From: Salinibacterium hongtaonis
GTDB taxonomy: Bacteria; Actinomycetota; Actinomycetes; Actinomycetales; Microbacteriaceae
Direction of reading: 5' to 3'
NCBI RefSeq assembly: GCF_003065485.1
Contig: NZ_CP026951.1
Span: forward strand, 2,480,001-2,544,000
DNA length: 64,000 nucleotides
Below, one piece after another: positions 24,532-33,279 of this stretch; position 1 is the first letter of the stretch, and every line of letters starts with the position of its first letter. A program made the translations under genes and the position numbers. The notes below the pieces were generated by a model. It searched no databases and was not told where the DNA came from. It saw only the letters and a list, made by a program, of their open reading frames with translations.

Positions 24532-26553
24532 GTGACCACTGATGCGAGGTCGCCGAAGCGTTGGTTAATCGGCGAACCGCTGCCCACAGAAAAGCTCGAT
24601 GCCCAGTTGCTGCCCAAGCGCCTGGCACTGCCCATTTTCGCGAGCGACCCGCTCTCATCCGTCGCCTACGCGCCTCAAGAATTGCTGCTGATTCTGACGC
24701 TCGGCGGCCTCACGATGCTGTCGTTTGCCCCGTGGGTTGCCGCGGCGGTTGTGCTTCTGCTGCTGGTCGTTGTGGCGTCGTATCGGCAACTCGTGAAGGC
24801 ATACCCGTCGGGCGGCGGCGACTATGAGGTGGCCCATCGCAATCTGGGCGAGAAGGCTGGTCTCGTTGTGGCATCCGCTCTGCTCGTCGACTATGTGATG
24901 ACGGTTACGGTGTCGGTGGCGAGCGGCGTCGACAACATCATTTCGGCGATCCCTGAGCTGCACGGCGCACGGGTCGAGTTGGCCGTGGTGTTCGTGGTGC
25001 TGCTCGTCGCGGTGAACCTGCGGGGCGTCGCCGAGTCGAGCAAAGCGTTCGCGCTGCCGACGTACCTCTTTATTGCCAGCGTGCTGCTCATGATCGTGGT
25101 GGGAGGCATCCGGGTTGCGCTCGGTGACCTTCCCGTGGCGGAGTCGGCCGCGTACACGGTTGAGGCGAAGGACCTGAGTCAGGTGGCGATCGTGCTGCTG
25201 CTCTTGCGGGCGTTTGCGAGTGGATGTTCCGCACTGACCGGCGTCGAGGCAATCAGCAATGGGGTACCAGCGTTCAGAACGCCCAAGATTCGCAACGCCC
25301 AGTGGACCCTCGTGCTGATGGGCGGCATCGCGATCGTGTTGTTCGTGGGGGTGACCGCGCTGGCGTTAGTCAGCAGGGTTCACTATTCCGAGGATCCGTG
25401 CGCACTCATCGGCTGGGCGGATTGTGCCACGGAGCCGCAGCGCAGCGTGATGGCCCAGCTGGCCGCTGCCGTGTTCGGCGGAGACACCACGATTATGTTT
25501 TTTGTCATTCAGGCGGCAACGGCGTCCGTGCTGCTGCTTGCGGCGAACACTGCCTTCAACGGGTTCCCCCTGCTCGGTTCGGTACTGGCCAGGGATGGCT
25601 ACGCGCCCAAGGGCCTGCAAGCGCGCGGCGACCGCCTCGTCTTCTCGAACGGCGTGATCGCGCTCGGTCTCCTCGCGATCGTGCTGCTCGTCGTGTACCA
25701 GGCGAACCTGACGCAGCTGATTCAGCTCTACATCATCGGCGTTTTTGTTTCGTTCACGCTGGGGCAGGCTGGCATGGTCAAGCACTGGATCGGGGTGGTG
25801 CGCACGGGCGAGGCCAGCATGCGCTCGGTCGTGTGGGGGCTCGCCATCAATGCAACGGGCGCGGTGTTCACCGCGACGGTGCTGATCATCGTCACGGTGA
25901 CCAAGTTCACGCACGGTGCGTGGCTGGTGTTCGCGATCATGCCTGTTCTATATCTGCTCATGGTTCGGGTGAATCGGTACTACGCCAAGATCGAGCGCGA
26001 GCTTGAGGTCGACCCCGTCACGAAATTTGGTTCCCGCGGTGACCACGCGATCGTGATGGTGGGCCGCATGCAGAAGCCCACCCTGAAGGCGCTCGACTAT
26101 GCGATAGCAGCCCGGCATGACTCGCTCGACGCCGTGCACTGCTCCGTCGACGACGCCGCAACCGATCTGCTGGAGAAGCAGTGGGCCGAAATGAACATCC
26201 GGGTGCCGCTGCGCGTCGTGCAGTCGCCCTATCGCGGCATCAGCGAACCGCTGATCGCGTACATCCGCGCGCATCGCGAGAAGTATGGCCCAGAGGTGAC
26301 GACGGTCTACATTCCGCAGTACATCGTTGGTCACTGGTGGGAGCGGCTGCTGCACAACCAGAAGGCCCGCCGCATCCGCCACAAACTCATGCTGGAACAC
26401 GGCGTGACGGTGGCGCTGGTGCCGTGGCTTCTGGGGTCGTCCGCGGTGATCACGGACCGCAAGGCGCGGCCCCTGCCGGGGCAGGTGCGTCGAGGCGAGC
26501 CGGTGAAACCCGTGGTGCGCAGACCGCTGCCCCGCTCGGGACACAAGAACTAG
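24532..26553 (+). CDS. APC-superfamily amino acid permease with C-terminal cytoplasmic domain
   Basis: A 673-residue protein with GTG start at 24532. Residues about 30-480 hold about 12 membrane helices with APC landmarks (FASDPLSSVAYAPQELLLIL, SGGGDYEVAHRNLGEKAG, LRAFASGCSALTGVEAISNG). Residues about 500-673 form a soluble domain (HAIVMVGRMQKPTLKALDY, VVQSPYRGISEPLIAYIRAH) that looks regulatory, UspA-like. This long form is common in actinobacteria. The substrate is probably an amino acid or similar small solute, but K+ uptake has been proposed for some relatives. A strong terminator follows at 26564. Confidence 0.82.
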   Translation: MTTDARSPKRWLIGEPLPTEKLDAQLLPKRLALPIFASDPLSSVAYAPQELLLILTLGGLTMLSFAPWVAAAVVLLLLVVVASYRQLVKAYPSGGGDYEVAHRNLGEKAGLVVASALLVDYVMTVTVSVASGVDNIISAIPELHGARVELAVVFVVLLVAVNLRGVAESSKAFALPTYLFIASVLLMIVVGGIRVALGDLPVAESAAYTVEAKDLSQVAIVLLLLRAFASGCSALTGVEAISNGVPAFRTPKIRNAQWTLVLMGGIAIVLFVGVTALALVSRVHYSEDPCALIGWADCATEPQRSVMAQLAAAVFGGDTTIMFFVIQAATASVLLLAANTAFNGFPLLGSVLARDGYAPKGLQARGDRLVFSNGVIALGLLAIVLLVVYQANLTQLIQLYIIGVFVSFTLGQAGMVKHWIGVVRTGEASMRSVVWGLAINATGAVFTATVLIIVTVTKFTHGAWLVFAIMPVLYLLMVRVNRYYAKIERELEVDPVTKFGSRGDHAIVMVGRMQKPTLKALDYAIAARHDSLDAVHCSVDDAATDLLEKQWAEMNIRVPLRVVQSPYRGISEPLIAYIRAHREKYGPEVTTVYIPQYIVGHWWERLLHNQKARRIRHKLMLEHGVTVALVPWLLGSSAVITDRKARPLPGQVRRGEPVKPVVRRPLPRSGHKN

Positions 26554-26563
26554 ACGATGGCGG

Positions 26564-26594
26564 GCCCGCGCCGCCTACCTAACGCGGCGCGGGC
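26564..26594. terminator. Bidirectional hairpin terminator
   Basis: A perfect 11-base stem (GCCCGCGCCGC / GCGGCGCGGGC, 26564-26574 and 26584-26594) with a 9-base loop lies between the convergent APC permease and surface-protein genes. It has no U-run, as is usual for GC-rich actinobacteria. Confidence 0.75.
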
Positions 26595-26601
26595 ACACCG
26601 A

Positions 26602-28929
26602 TCAGATCGTGCGGAGCCCCCGCTGGCGCACGATCATGGCGATCCCCGCTAGGAGGAGGACGCCCGCGAGCATGCCCCAGGGAGCCACATTCGTTCCGGT
26701 CGCGGGGAGCGTAGGCGCGGCCGTCGGTGCCGCCGCGCTGGTCGGTGCCGCCGCTACCGTGAATGGCACGATCGTGACGGCACCGGTGGTCTGACCGACG
26801 AACACCAGGTGATGCAGACCCGGCGCGAGCGTGGGCAGTGTGAGGGCCGAAGCATCCACTCGTCCTCCGACGACCGGCAGCACGCCGAGCGCGACGGGCG
26901 ATGAATACACCCACGCATCAACGAAGCTGTCGGTGGGCTGGGCCCACGCCAGGCTCGGTGAAGAGGCAACAGTTGTCCAACCGTTCAGCGCGGCCAGGCG
27001 CAGAAGCTCGCTGGTGTCCGGCGCGGGTGGCGACCCCTGGGCCTTCTTCGCATTGACGAGCAGGGTCATGGGCGTCGCATCCGACGGACGATAGAGGTTC
27101 GTGTCGGAGGGGGTGAAGACTGCGCTGATGGTGTGCAACCCCGCTGCCGGCGCCACGACCGTGAGGGAGAACTCGCCGCCCGTGACGACTCCTCCGGCGA
27201 GCGCGCCAGCCTCGTTCGAGAAGGCGATCGTTCCGTCCACTGCCGGGCTGATGGTCGCGGTGAGAGTCACCGTGCTGCCAGCGGCCACGACGGGTGCAGA
27301 AATCGCCGCCGTCGTGGTCGTCGGGTCGCCGACCGGCGTCCAGATCGCCGACCACGTTGACGTCGACAGCGGAGTCGTGGGAGTCAGGGTTGTGCCCACT
27401 CCTGTGACTCGGGAGTTCCATTCGACGAAGGCGGGGCCGACACGGCTGGGAGTGGGGATCGAGATTCCTGAGACCGCAAAGGTCTCGGCATAGACAGGAA
27501 TGACGGTCGATACTGCCCCCGGCACCCCCGGTTGCCCGAACGTGACCCGGTATGAGTTGCCCGTCACACTGCCGTCGACGGTTCCACGGATGGCCCCCTG
27601 GTTCGCCACTGACGACCCCGACGGGATCATCAGTGTGCTGCCGGAGGCAATGATCAGGGTGCCCGAGTTCGTCACGGCAGGGAAGCCCAGGCCCAAGCTG
27701 GCATCCGAGGCGCCGATCGCGCTCGTCACCGTGGGGAATCCCGACTGCACCGTGACGGTGGCGGCCGCTCCGATGGTCACGGTCCCAATCGGACCGGGCG
27801 ACTGCACCGACGTGGACATTCCGATACCGGGCCCGCCTCGGTCAAGGGGCGAGGGCCCAGGACGATAGCCGCCGCCGATCGCCGTGACGTTTCCGCCCGA
27901 AATGACGATCGTGGGATTCTGGGTGCCGGTCGCGCCAATTCCGGGACCTTCACGACTGCCGGTGGCACGCACCGTTCCACCCGAGATGGTGATGATTCCC
28001 GTCATCGGATCGTTTCCCACACCAATTCCGGGCCCCCCGTAGATCGTCGACGCCGTCACCGACCCGCCAGAGATAGTGATGGACCCTAGCTGCGAAGCCC
28101 TTGCGGGAAAGCTGGGGCCGGCCCCGATGCCGGCCGTATCGTGGCCCGTCGCTATGACTGTGCCCCCTGAGATGAGGATGTCCCCGGCGGTTGCGGACCG
28201 TCCAGCGCCGATGCCCGTGTCTGCTCCGGATGTTGCGGTGACATGCCCACCGCTGATCGTGATGTCGCCGACGGTCGAGTATGTGCCACTTCCGATCGCG
28301 GTGTAGTAGGTTCCGATTGCCGTGACGGTGCCACCCGTAATGGTGATGTCGCCGGCACTGGATTCCTGCGCCGCCCCGATGCCCGTGCCTCCGGTGGACG
28401 ACACGATGCCGCCATTGATTTCGATGTTCCCGCCGTTGCCCTCATTCCCGGCACCGATGCCAGCGCCGTATCCTGACCGGGCTGTGACGGTGCCACCATT
28501 AATCACGATGTTGCCGGAGTCGGCCAGCAGCCTGCCGCCGATGCCTGCTCCTTCTCCGCCGGTGCTCTCGGCGTGGAGCGTACCGGCGGAGGTGCCGACC
28601 GTGAACGTGGCCCCCGAGTGCACAAAGATCGCGGCGTCCCAGATCCCCGTAACCGTCACTGTGAGTGTGTGCCCAGACAATTCCAGCACTGCGTTGACGG
28701 GAACCTCGAGTTGCTGTCCTCCGGTGATGTCATTGGCGAGTTCGACCGTGCCGCCCGCAGTGAGCGCGGCCTGCAGCGCGGCGAAGTCGCTCACGGGAGC
28801 GGCGGATGCTGCAGCGGCCGGCCCCGCGACGACGCCCGCCGCCGCGAGCAGCAGAGCAAGACCGGCCGCGAAGAGTCGAGAAGGGGCAGAGGATGCCGGG
28901 GTGCGTTCGTCCGCTCGGAGAGTCGTCAT
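26602..28929 (-). CDS. LPATG-anchored beta-helix surface protein
   Basis: A 775-residue secreted protein. Residues about 20-46 are a signal peptide ending ASAAP. Residues about 50-450 are short repeats of the form GAGIGAG...GDITISGGTVTATG, which should form a right-handed beta helix of the carbohydrate-binding/adhesin kind. Next come a degenerate InlB-type unit (ending TSTWSAIWTP), an Ig-like domain (about 545-630) and a conserved domain (about 635-725, DSFVDAWVYSS...LHHLVFVGQT) shared with the protein at 40987-44268. The end is LPATG at 741-745, a membrane helix and a basic tail, a sortase signal. No sortase is in this window. A palindrome shared with the other surface protein lies 39-52 bases upstream. 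Confidence 0.87.
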   Translation of the reverse strand: MTTLRADERTPASSAPSRLFAAGLALLLAAAGVVAGPAAAASAAPVSDFAALQAALTAGGTVELANDITGGQQLEVPVNAVLELSGHTLTVTVTGIWDAAIFVHSGATFTVGTSAGTLHAESTGGEGAGIGGRLLADSGNIVINGGTVTARSGYGAGIGAGNEGNGGNIEINGGIVSSTGGTGIGAAQESSAGDITITGGTVTAIGTYYTAIGSGTYSTVGDITISGGHVTATSGADTGIGAGRSATAGDILISGGTVIATGHDTAGIGAGPSFPARASQLGSITISGGSVTASTIYGGPGIGVGNDPMTGIITISGGTVRATGSREGPGIGATGTQNPTIVISGGNVTAIGGGYRPGPSPLDRGGPGIGMSTSVQSPGPIGTVTIGAAATVTVQSGFPTVTSAIGASDASLGLGFPAVTNSGTLIIASGSTLMIPSGSSVANQGAIRGTVDGSVTGNSYRVTFGQPGVPGAVSTVIPVYAETFAVSGISIPTPSRVGPAFVEWNSRVTGVGTTLTPTTPLSTSTWSAIWTPVGDPTTTTAAISAPVVAAGSTVTLTATISPAVDGTIAFSNEAGALAGGVVTGGEFSLTVVAPAAGLHTISAVFTPSDTNLYRPSDATPMTLLVNAKKAQGSPPAPDTSELLRLAALNGWTTVASSPSLAWAQPTDSFVDAWVYSSPVALGVLPVVGGRVDASALTLPTLAPGLHHLVFVGQTTGAVTIVPFTVAAAPTSAAAPTAAPTLPATGTNVAPWGMLAGVLLLAGIAMIVRQRGLRTI

Positions 28930-28967
28930 AGTGCTTAAACGTTCGCAGTCGCGGCACGCGGGGTGTA

Positions 28968-28981
28968 GGGAGCTAACCCCC
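28968..28981. promoter_or_regulatory. Shared surface-protein palindrome, copy 1
   Basis: GGGAG-CTAA-CCCCC within TAGGGAGCTAACCCCCCAA lies 39-52 bases upstream of the LPATG protein start, just after the LuxR-type gene. The same element is found 36-49 bases upstream of the other surface protein (44304-44317). Confidence 0.55.
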
Positions 28982-29003
28982 CAATTCGCACGAAACGGCG
29001 GGG

Positions 29004-30407
29004 CTAGCGGGCGAGGTACCGTATCGCCGCGATGACTCGGCGGTGATCGTCGGGAACCATCGGCAGATTGAGCGCGTCGAAGATGCGGGAAATATGGTTG
29101 ACCACCGACTTCTCGGTGAGCACGAGCTCGCGGGCGATTGCCGCGTTGGTGCGCCCCTGCGCGATGAGGGCGAGCACCTCTCGCTGCCGTCGGGTGAGCC
29201 GCTCGATGCCGCTGTCGGAATCGAAGGTCGTGGCATCCGCCATCTCCACCCTGGCCCGCGAGGCGGCGAGCGCTCGCTCGCTCGCGTGGAGTTCCGCCGT
29301 CAACCGTTCTCGGTCGAGGGTTAGGGCCACCAGTCGGCCCGCCGATCGCACGCTCTCCGAGTCGGCAATGAGCTCTGAGTTGTAAATGATGGCGGCGATG
29401 CGTCGCCCGTCCAGCTCAACCGCGACCGCCGTTCGGTGGCCACGACCACCGGGGAGGGCAACGGCTGCGCCGGTTTCGTCTACGTGGATGCCCCTGTCCT
29501 CCACCCAGTAGGCAACCTGGAGATCGGGGTCGCCGATCGTGCGTGCGAGCGCAGCGGTCAAGGCACTCGGTTCCCCGCCGCTCGCCCCCAGCCACGTCTC
29601 GAGTTCCGAGAGGCCGGCGGTCCGAGCGAAGCCGCCGCGGAGGATGCCCAGGGTGAATGCGATCGGAACGCCCCCGATCACAACCAGCTGCGCAATGCCC
29701 CGCCAGTAGGAGTCGACCCCAAAGAGTCCCTCGAGAACGACGGAGCTGAACGGGATGAACAGAATGGCCAGCATGCCGTAGGCGAACAGCGGCACGAGGG
29801 TTCGCCGGCGCGCAGCATCCGCCGCGCGCAGTCGCGAAACAAGAACAATGGCCGTGCCAATGGCGACGGCGACCCCGATCACGCTCTGAAGCGCGGATGC
29901 TGTGGCCGCGAGCCCCGGAAGGTCGCTGACGAACAGGGGCGATTGCGCGCCGGGGTCGAAGAGATAACCGGGAGCCTCAAGCACGAGCGAGTTGGCGTAG
30001 GCGGCGAACACAATCCACCGAGAGGCTCTGCCCTGAATGCGGCCTGAGGGGAATGCGTGCAGCAGGTGCACCGTCAGGGCGAGCACGACCGTGGCGCTGA
30101 TGGTGCCCACGACCATGAGCTGCAGATTGAGACTATTCGAGAGCCCCGCGGCGAGGACCGCGAAGCCAGCGAGCACGATGAGTGCCCCCATGCGGTTGCC
30201 GGGGCGACGCCACCAGGCGAGGATGCCCGCCGCGAGATAGATGCAGACCACAACGGTGTAGAGGGCAACACCCGCGGCGGCGGCGGGGTCGACGGCCAGG
30301 TTCAGCAGTGCGCTCCCGAGGGCCATGGACGAGGCTCCGAGCAACGCGAGGGCCCACCGCAGTGAGCGCACGACGGGAGACGACCGAACCTGCGCGACTT
30401 CCCCCAT
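29004..30407 (-). CDS. Membrane-bound LuxR-type transcriptional regulator
   Basis: A 467-residue protein. Residues about 15-260 contain roughly eight membrane helices (SLRWALALLGASSMALGSAL, LYTVVVCIYLAAGILAWW and others). The middle part (about 280-390) is soluble with a Leu-rich helical stretch, and residues about 400-465 are a LuxR HTH (LTRRQREVLALIAQGRTNAA, IARELVLTEKSVVNHISRIF). There is no receiver or kinase domain, so it may be a one-component membrane sensor. The ATG at 30407 was chosen because the membrane domain begins directly after it; longer forms run into the upstream gene. It is immediately upstream of the LPATG surface protein gene, a likely target. Confidence 0.82.
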   Translation of the reverse strand: MGEVAQVRSSPVVRSLRWALALLGASSMALGSALLNLAVDPAAAAGVALYTVVVCIYLAAGILAWWRRPGNRMGALIVLAGFAVLAAGLSNSLNLQLMVVGTISATVVLALTVHLLHAFPSGRIQGRASRWIVFAAYANSLVLEAPGYLFDPGAQSPLFVSDLPGLAATASALQSVIGVAVAIGTAIVLVSRLRAADAARRRTLVPLFAYGMLAILFIPFSSVVLEGLFGVDSYWRGIAQLVVIGGVPIAFTLGILRGGFARTAGLSELETWLGASGGEPSALTAALARTIGDPDLQVAYWVEDRGIHVDETGAAVALPGGRGHRTAVAVELDGRRIAAIIYNSELIADSESVRSAGRLVALTLDRERLTAELHASERALAASRARVEMADATTFDSDSGIERLTRRQREVLALIAQGRTNAAIARELVLTEKSVVNHISRIFDALNLPMVPDDHRRVIAAIRYLAR

Positions 30408-30454
30408 CGACCCAGAATACTGGTTTCGCTCAATCGCTTCGACGGTGAGGGGCC

Positions 30455-31549
30455 CTAGAGGTTGTTGAGCTGCGCCATCACCTGGCGGGCGATCGTGCGA
30501 CCGGAGCGTTGCGCCCCGATTGTTGATGCCTGAGGCCCATACCCGGCAAAGAAGATGCGAGGGTCCTTCCACGACGACGCGTTGCCGACCGTGACTCCCC
30601 CCTCCTTCTCGCGCAGTCGCAGCGGGGCCAGATGGCGAAGCTCTGGCCGAAAGCCGGTGGCCCACACAATGACATCGGCATCGGCTCGGCTGCCGTCCGG
30701 CCAGACGACGCCCGTGGCATCCACTCGGTCGAACATTGGTTTGCGTTCGAGGAGGCCGCGCTCGATGGCCGACTGGATGCGGCGCGTTCGGGGTACTCCC
30801 GTGCCGCTGACCACACTCGGCAGAGCCCTGCCCTCTCGGGCCGCTTCGTCCTGTGCCGAGACAGCGCGTTTGCTGTCTTCGAGGTTGAGTTCGCCGTCGT
30901 CGCGAAGCTCGATGGGCCTTCGGCTCACCCAGGTGATGGTGGCCGCAACGTTCTCAAGTTCCATCACGAAGCCAATGGCCGAGGTGCCGCCACCGACTAC
31001 CACCACACTCTTGCCCTCGAAATCACTCGCATCGCGATAAGTGGTCGTGGTGATTTGTTCGCCTTCAAACGCATCGAGCCCGCCATACCAGGGCACGAAC
31101 GGGCTGCCCCAGGTGCCTGTGGCGTTGACGACAACGTCGGTGACGATCTCGTGCAGCCCATCGACATCCGCGTACTCGACGACCAGGTCGATGCCGCGGT
31201 TAAAGACCTGCGTGACGGATGCTGGCCGAACAACATCGAGCTCAAAGTGCTTTTCGTAGGCCTCGTAGTATTCGGCGACGACCTCGCGTGCGGGCCGCTG
31301 GCGATCGGCCGTCTCGAAGCTGAGGCCGAGGTCGTCGAGCCCCGGCAGATCGTTGATGCGGTGGGCGACGCCGATGCGCAGGGCCTCCCACCGGTGCTGC
31401 CAAGCCCCACCGGCCCCGGGCCCGCGGTCGAGAACAACCAGGCCGTCACCGGGTTCGAGCCCAAGCCGCTTCAGGTAATACGCCACCGAAAGCCCCGCCT
31501 GCCCGGCCCCAATAACAACAACGGATGCTCGAGTCTGCGTTGTGGTCAC
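30455..31549 (-). CDS. Flavin-containing monooxygenase-like NAD(P)/FAD oxidoreductase
   Basis: A 364-residue flavoprotein with GTG start at 31549. It has an N-terminal FAD site (VVVIGAGQAGLSVAYYLKR, residues 10-28), a second NADPH-type site (VVVVGGGTSAIGF near 175) and ATGFRPELRHL near the end, the layout of YhfW/CzcO-like single-component monooxygenases or disulfide-type reductases. The classic FMO/BVMO fingerprint is not obvious, so the substrate and even oxygenase activity are unsure. It lies 47 bases upstream of the LuxR-type gene on the same strand. Confidence 0.8.
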   Translation of the reverse strand: MTTTQTRASVVVIGAGQAGLSVAYYLKRLGLEPGDGLVVLDRGPGAGGAWQHRWEALRIGVAHRINDLPGLDDLGLSFETADRQRPAREVVAEYYEAYEKHFELDVVRPASVTQVFNRGIDLVVEYADVDGLHEIVTDVVVNATGTWGSPFVPWYGGLDAFEGEQITTTTYRDASDFEGKSVVVVGGGTSAIGFVMELENVAATITWVSRRPIELRDDGELNLEDSKRAVSAQDEAAREGRALPSVVSGTGVPRTRRIQSAIERGLLERKPMFDRVDATGVVWPDGSRADADVIVWATGFRPELRHLAPLRLREKEGGVTVGNASSWKDPRIFFAGYGPQASTIGAQRSGRTIARQVMAQLNNL

Positions 31550-31750
31550 GTCGATACGTTAGCGGGCCTATCTGGGCGAACTGTCATGACTCCCCGGCAA
31601 AGACGCTTAGCCACGTGATCCACAGGGCGCGCCCGGGGTTTGGGCTGACGGGGCATGCTAAAGTGGGCAGTTAGTTTTTGTAGTTCCTTGTTGGTCAATC
31701 CCGAGCAGCAATTGCAGGCGTCGGGCAGGAATCGTGAGGGGGTCAAACCC

Positions 31751-31951
31751 ATGGGGCGCGGCCGTCAAAAAGCAAAGCACACCAAGGTCGCCCGGGAGCT
31801 GAAGTACTTCAGTCCGGAGACCAACTATGACGCGCTTGCACGTGAACTCACGTCTGCAGAGCGCGACGCAGCAGCGGCAGCACGACTCGAAGAAGACCTC
31901 GAGAAGTGGCCTGAGTTCGCGGATGGAGGCGACGAAACGCGCACAGCGTAA
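31751..31951 (+). CDS. DUF3073 protein
   Basis: A 66-residue basic/acidic protein (MGRGRQKAKHTKVARELKYF at the start, then an Asp/Glu-rich tail). It is a standard actinobacterial family of unknown function found next to purM, as in the mycobacterial Rv0810c neighbourhood. A GAGGGGG stretch precedes the ATG at 31751. A terminator-like hairpin follows at 32021. Confidence 0.9.
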   Translation: MGRGRQKAKHTKVARELKYFSPETNYDALARELTSAERDAAAAARLEEDLEKWPEFADGGDETRTA

Positions 31952-32020
31952 CCGTCGCACCCTCAGCGCGAAGCAGACAGCGCTCAATATCAGCGCCAGC
32001 TAGCGCGCTAAGCAGTCACA

Positions 32021-32056
32021 GAGCATCCCGCAGATCTATTGATCGGCGGGATGCTC
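32021..32056. terminator. Hairpin between the DUF3073 and purM genes
   Basis: GAGCATCCCGC (32021-32031) pairs perfectly with GCGGGATGCTC (32046-32056) around a 14-base loop. It sits between convergent genes and can serve both strands. Confidence 0.75.
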
Positions 32057-32103
32057 TTGCGCGCTGTGGCACACCCCGGGTTTAGTGGCCCGGGCCTGCG
32101 CCA

Positions 32104-33195
32104 CTAAGCGAATGCGCCAGTGAGGCGAACTGCCCCGCCGTCAACGCCCTTGGCGCCCTGTTCGAACCCGTCGAACGAGCGTTCTGCCATGGATACCTCG
32201 CCGGCAACCCACGACGGGATGCCCTCGGCGTTCATGAACTCGATGACCTTGGCCGCCGAATCGGCAGCGACGACGGCAAACATGCCGACTCCCAGGTTCC
32301 ACGTTCCTTCGGTGTCGCCCAGCGTGATGCCGCCCATATCGGCAAGCACCCTGAACACGTCCTGCGGTGCCCAGCTTGACCGGTCGACCTCGACCCACGA
32401 CCCCTGCGGCAGCACCCGCGCGAGGTTCGCGGCGATTCCGCCGCCCGTCACGTGGCTCAGCGCATGAACTGCCGTCGGATGCTTCTGCAGCAACCGCACC
32501 AGCGGCCCCGTGTACAGACGTGTCGGCTCGAGCAGAACCTCGCCGACAACTCCGCCCAGCGAGTCGGATGTCTCGGTGAACGAAACACCGGCGCCCGCGA
32601 GAATGTGACGAACGAGCGAGTACCCGTTGCTGTGCAGGCCAGAGGACTGCATCCCGATGACAACGTCACCGTTCTGTACCCGCTGCGGGCCGAGCAGAGC
32701 ATCCGCCTCGACGGCACCCACCGCGGCACCGGCGACGTCATAGTCGTCGACGCCGAGCAGGCCAGGGTGCTCTGCAGTCTCGCCGCCAACGAGGGCCGTG
32801 CCGGTCTCGGAGCACGCCCGAGCAATGCCGGCCACGATGTCGGCGATGCGCCGCGGCACAACCTTGCCGCAGGCGATGTAGTCGGTCATAAAGAGGGGAG
32901 TGGCACCAACCACGATGATGTCGTCGACGACCATGCCGACGAGGTCCTGGCCGATCGTGTCGTGCTTATCAATCGCCTGGGCGATGGCAACCTTGGTGCC
33001 GACGCCGTCTGTGGAGGTGGCCAAAAGAGGGCGCTTGAACGCCGTGAGAAACGAGACGTCGAAAAGCCCGGCGAAGCCGCCGACCCCGCCCAGCACCTGG
33101 GCGCCGTGGGTGCGAGCGACTGCTGACTTCATAAGTTCGACTGCGAGGTCACCGGCCGCGGTGTCCACTCCTGCTGCGGCGTAGCTGTCTGCCAT
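32104..33195 (-). CDS. purM: Phosphoribosylformylglycinamidine cyclo-ligase (AIR synthetase)
   Basis: A 363-residue enzyme of purine synthesis, closing the imidazole ring of AIR with ATP. The family start SYAAAGVDTAAGDLAVELMK, the ATP-binding KRPLLATSTDGVGTK segment and GGETAEHPGLL are all present. The ATG at 33195 was preferred to 33207 because the family begins near this residue. It is divergent from purF. Confidence 0.95.
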   Translation of the reverse strand: MADSYAAAGVDTAAGDLAVELMKSAVARTHGAQVLGGVGGFAGLFDVSFLTAFKRPLLATSTDGVGTKVAIAQAIDKHDTIGQDLVGMVVDDIIVVGATPLFMTDYIACGKVVPRRIADIVAGIARACSETGTALVGGETAEHPGLLGVDDYDVAGAAVGAVEADALLGPQRVQNGDVVIGMQSSGLHSNGYSLVRHILAGAGVSFTETSDSLGGVVGEVLLEPTRLYTGPLVRLLQKHPTAVHALSHVTGGGIAANLARVLPQGSWVEVDRSSWAPQDVFRVLADMGGITLGDTEGTWNLGVGMFAVVAADSAAKVIEFMNAEGIPSWVAGEVSMAERSFDGFEQGAKGVDGGAVRLTGAFA

Positions 33196-33279
33196 TGAAG
33201 GTTCCATTTCGTCGGCCGGGTGCGGCGTGAAAGACTATGTTCGTTCCTCCCCAACTCTACGGTCTGGAGTCTGCACCGA

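Noticed and set aside
31620-31750. Promoter for DUF3073 at a TAAAGT box (31659-31664)
   Set aside because: No -35 element at proper spacing is seen, so it was not listed as a feature.
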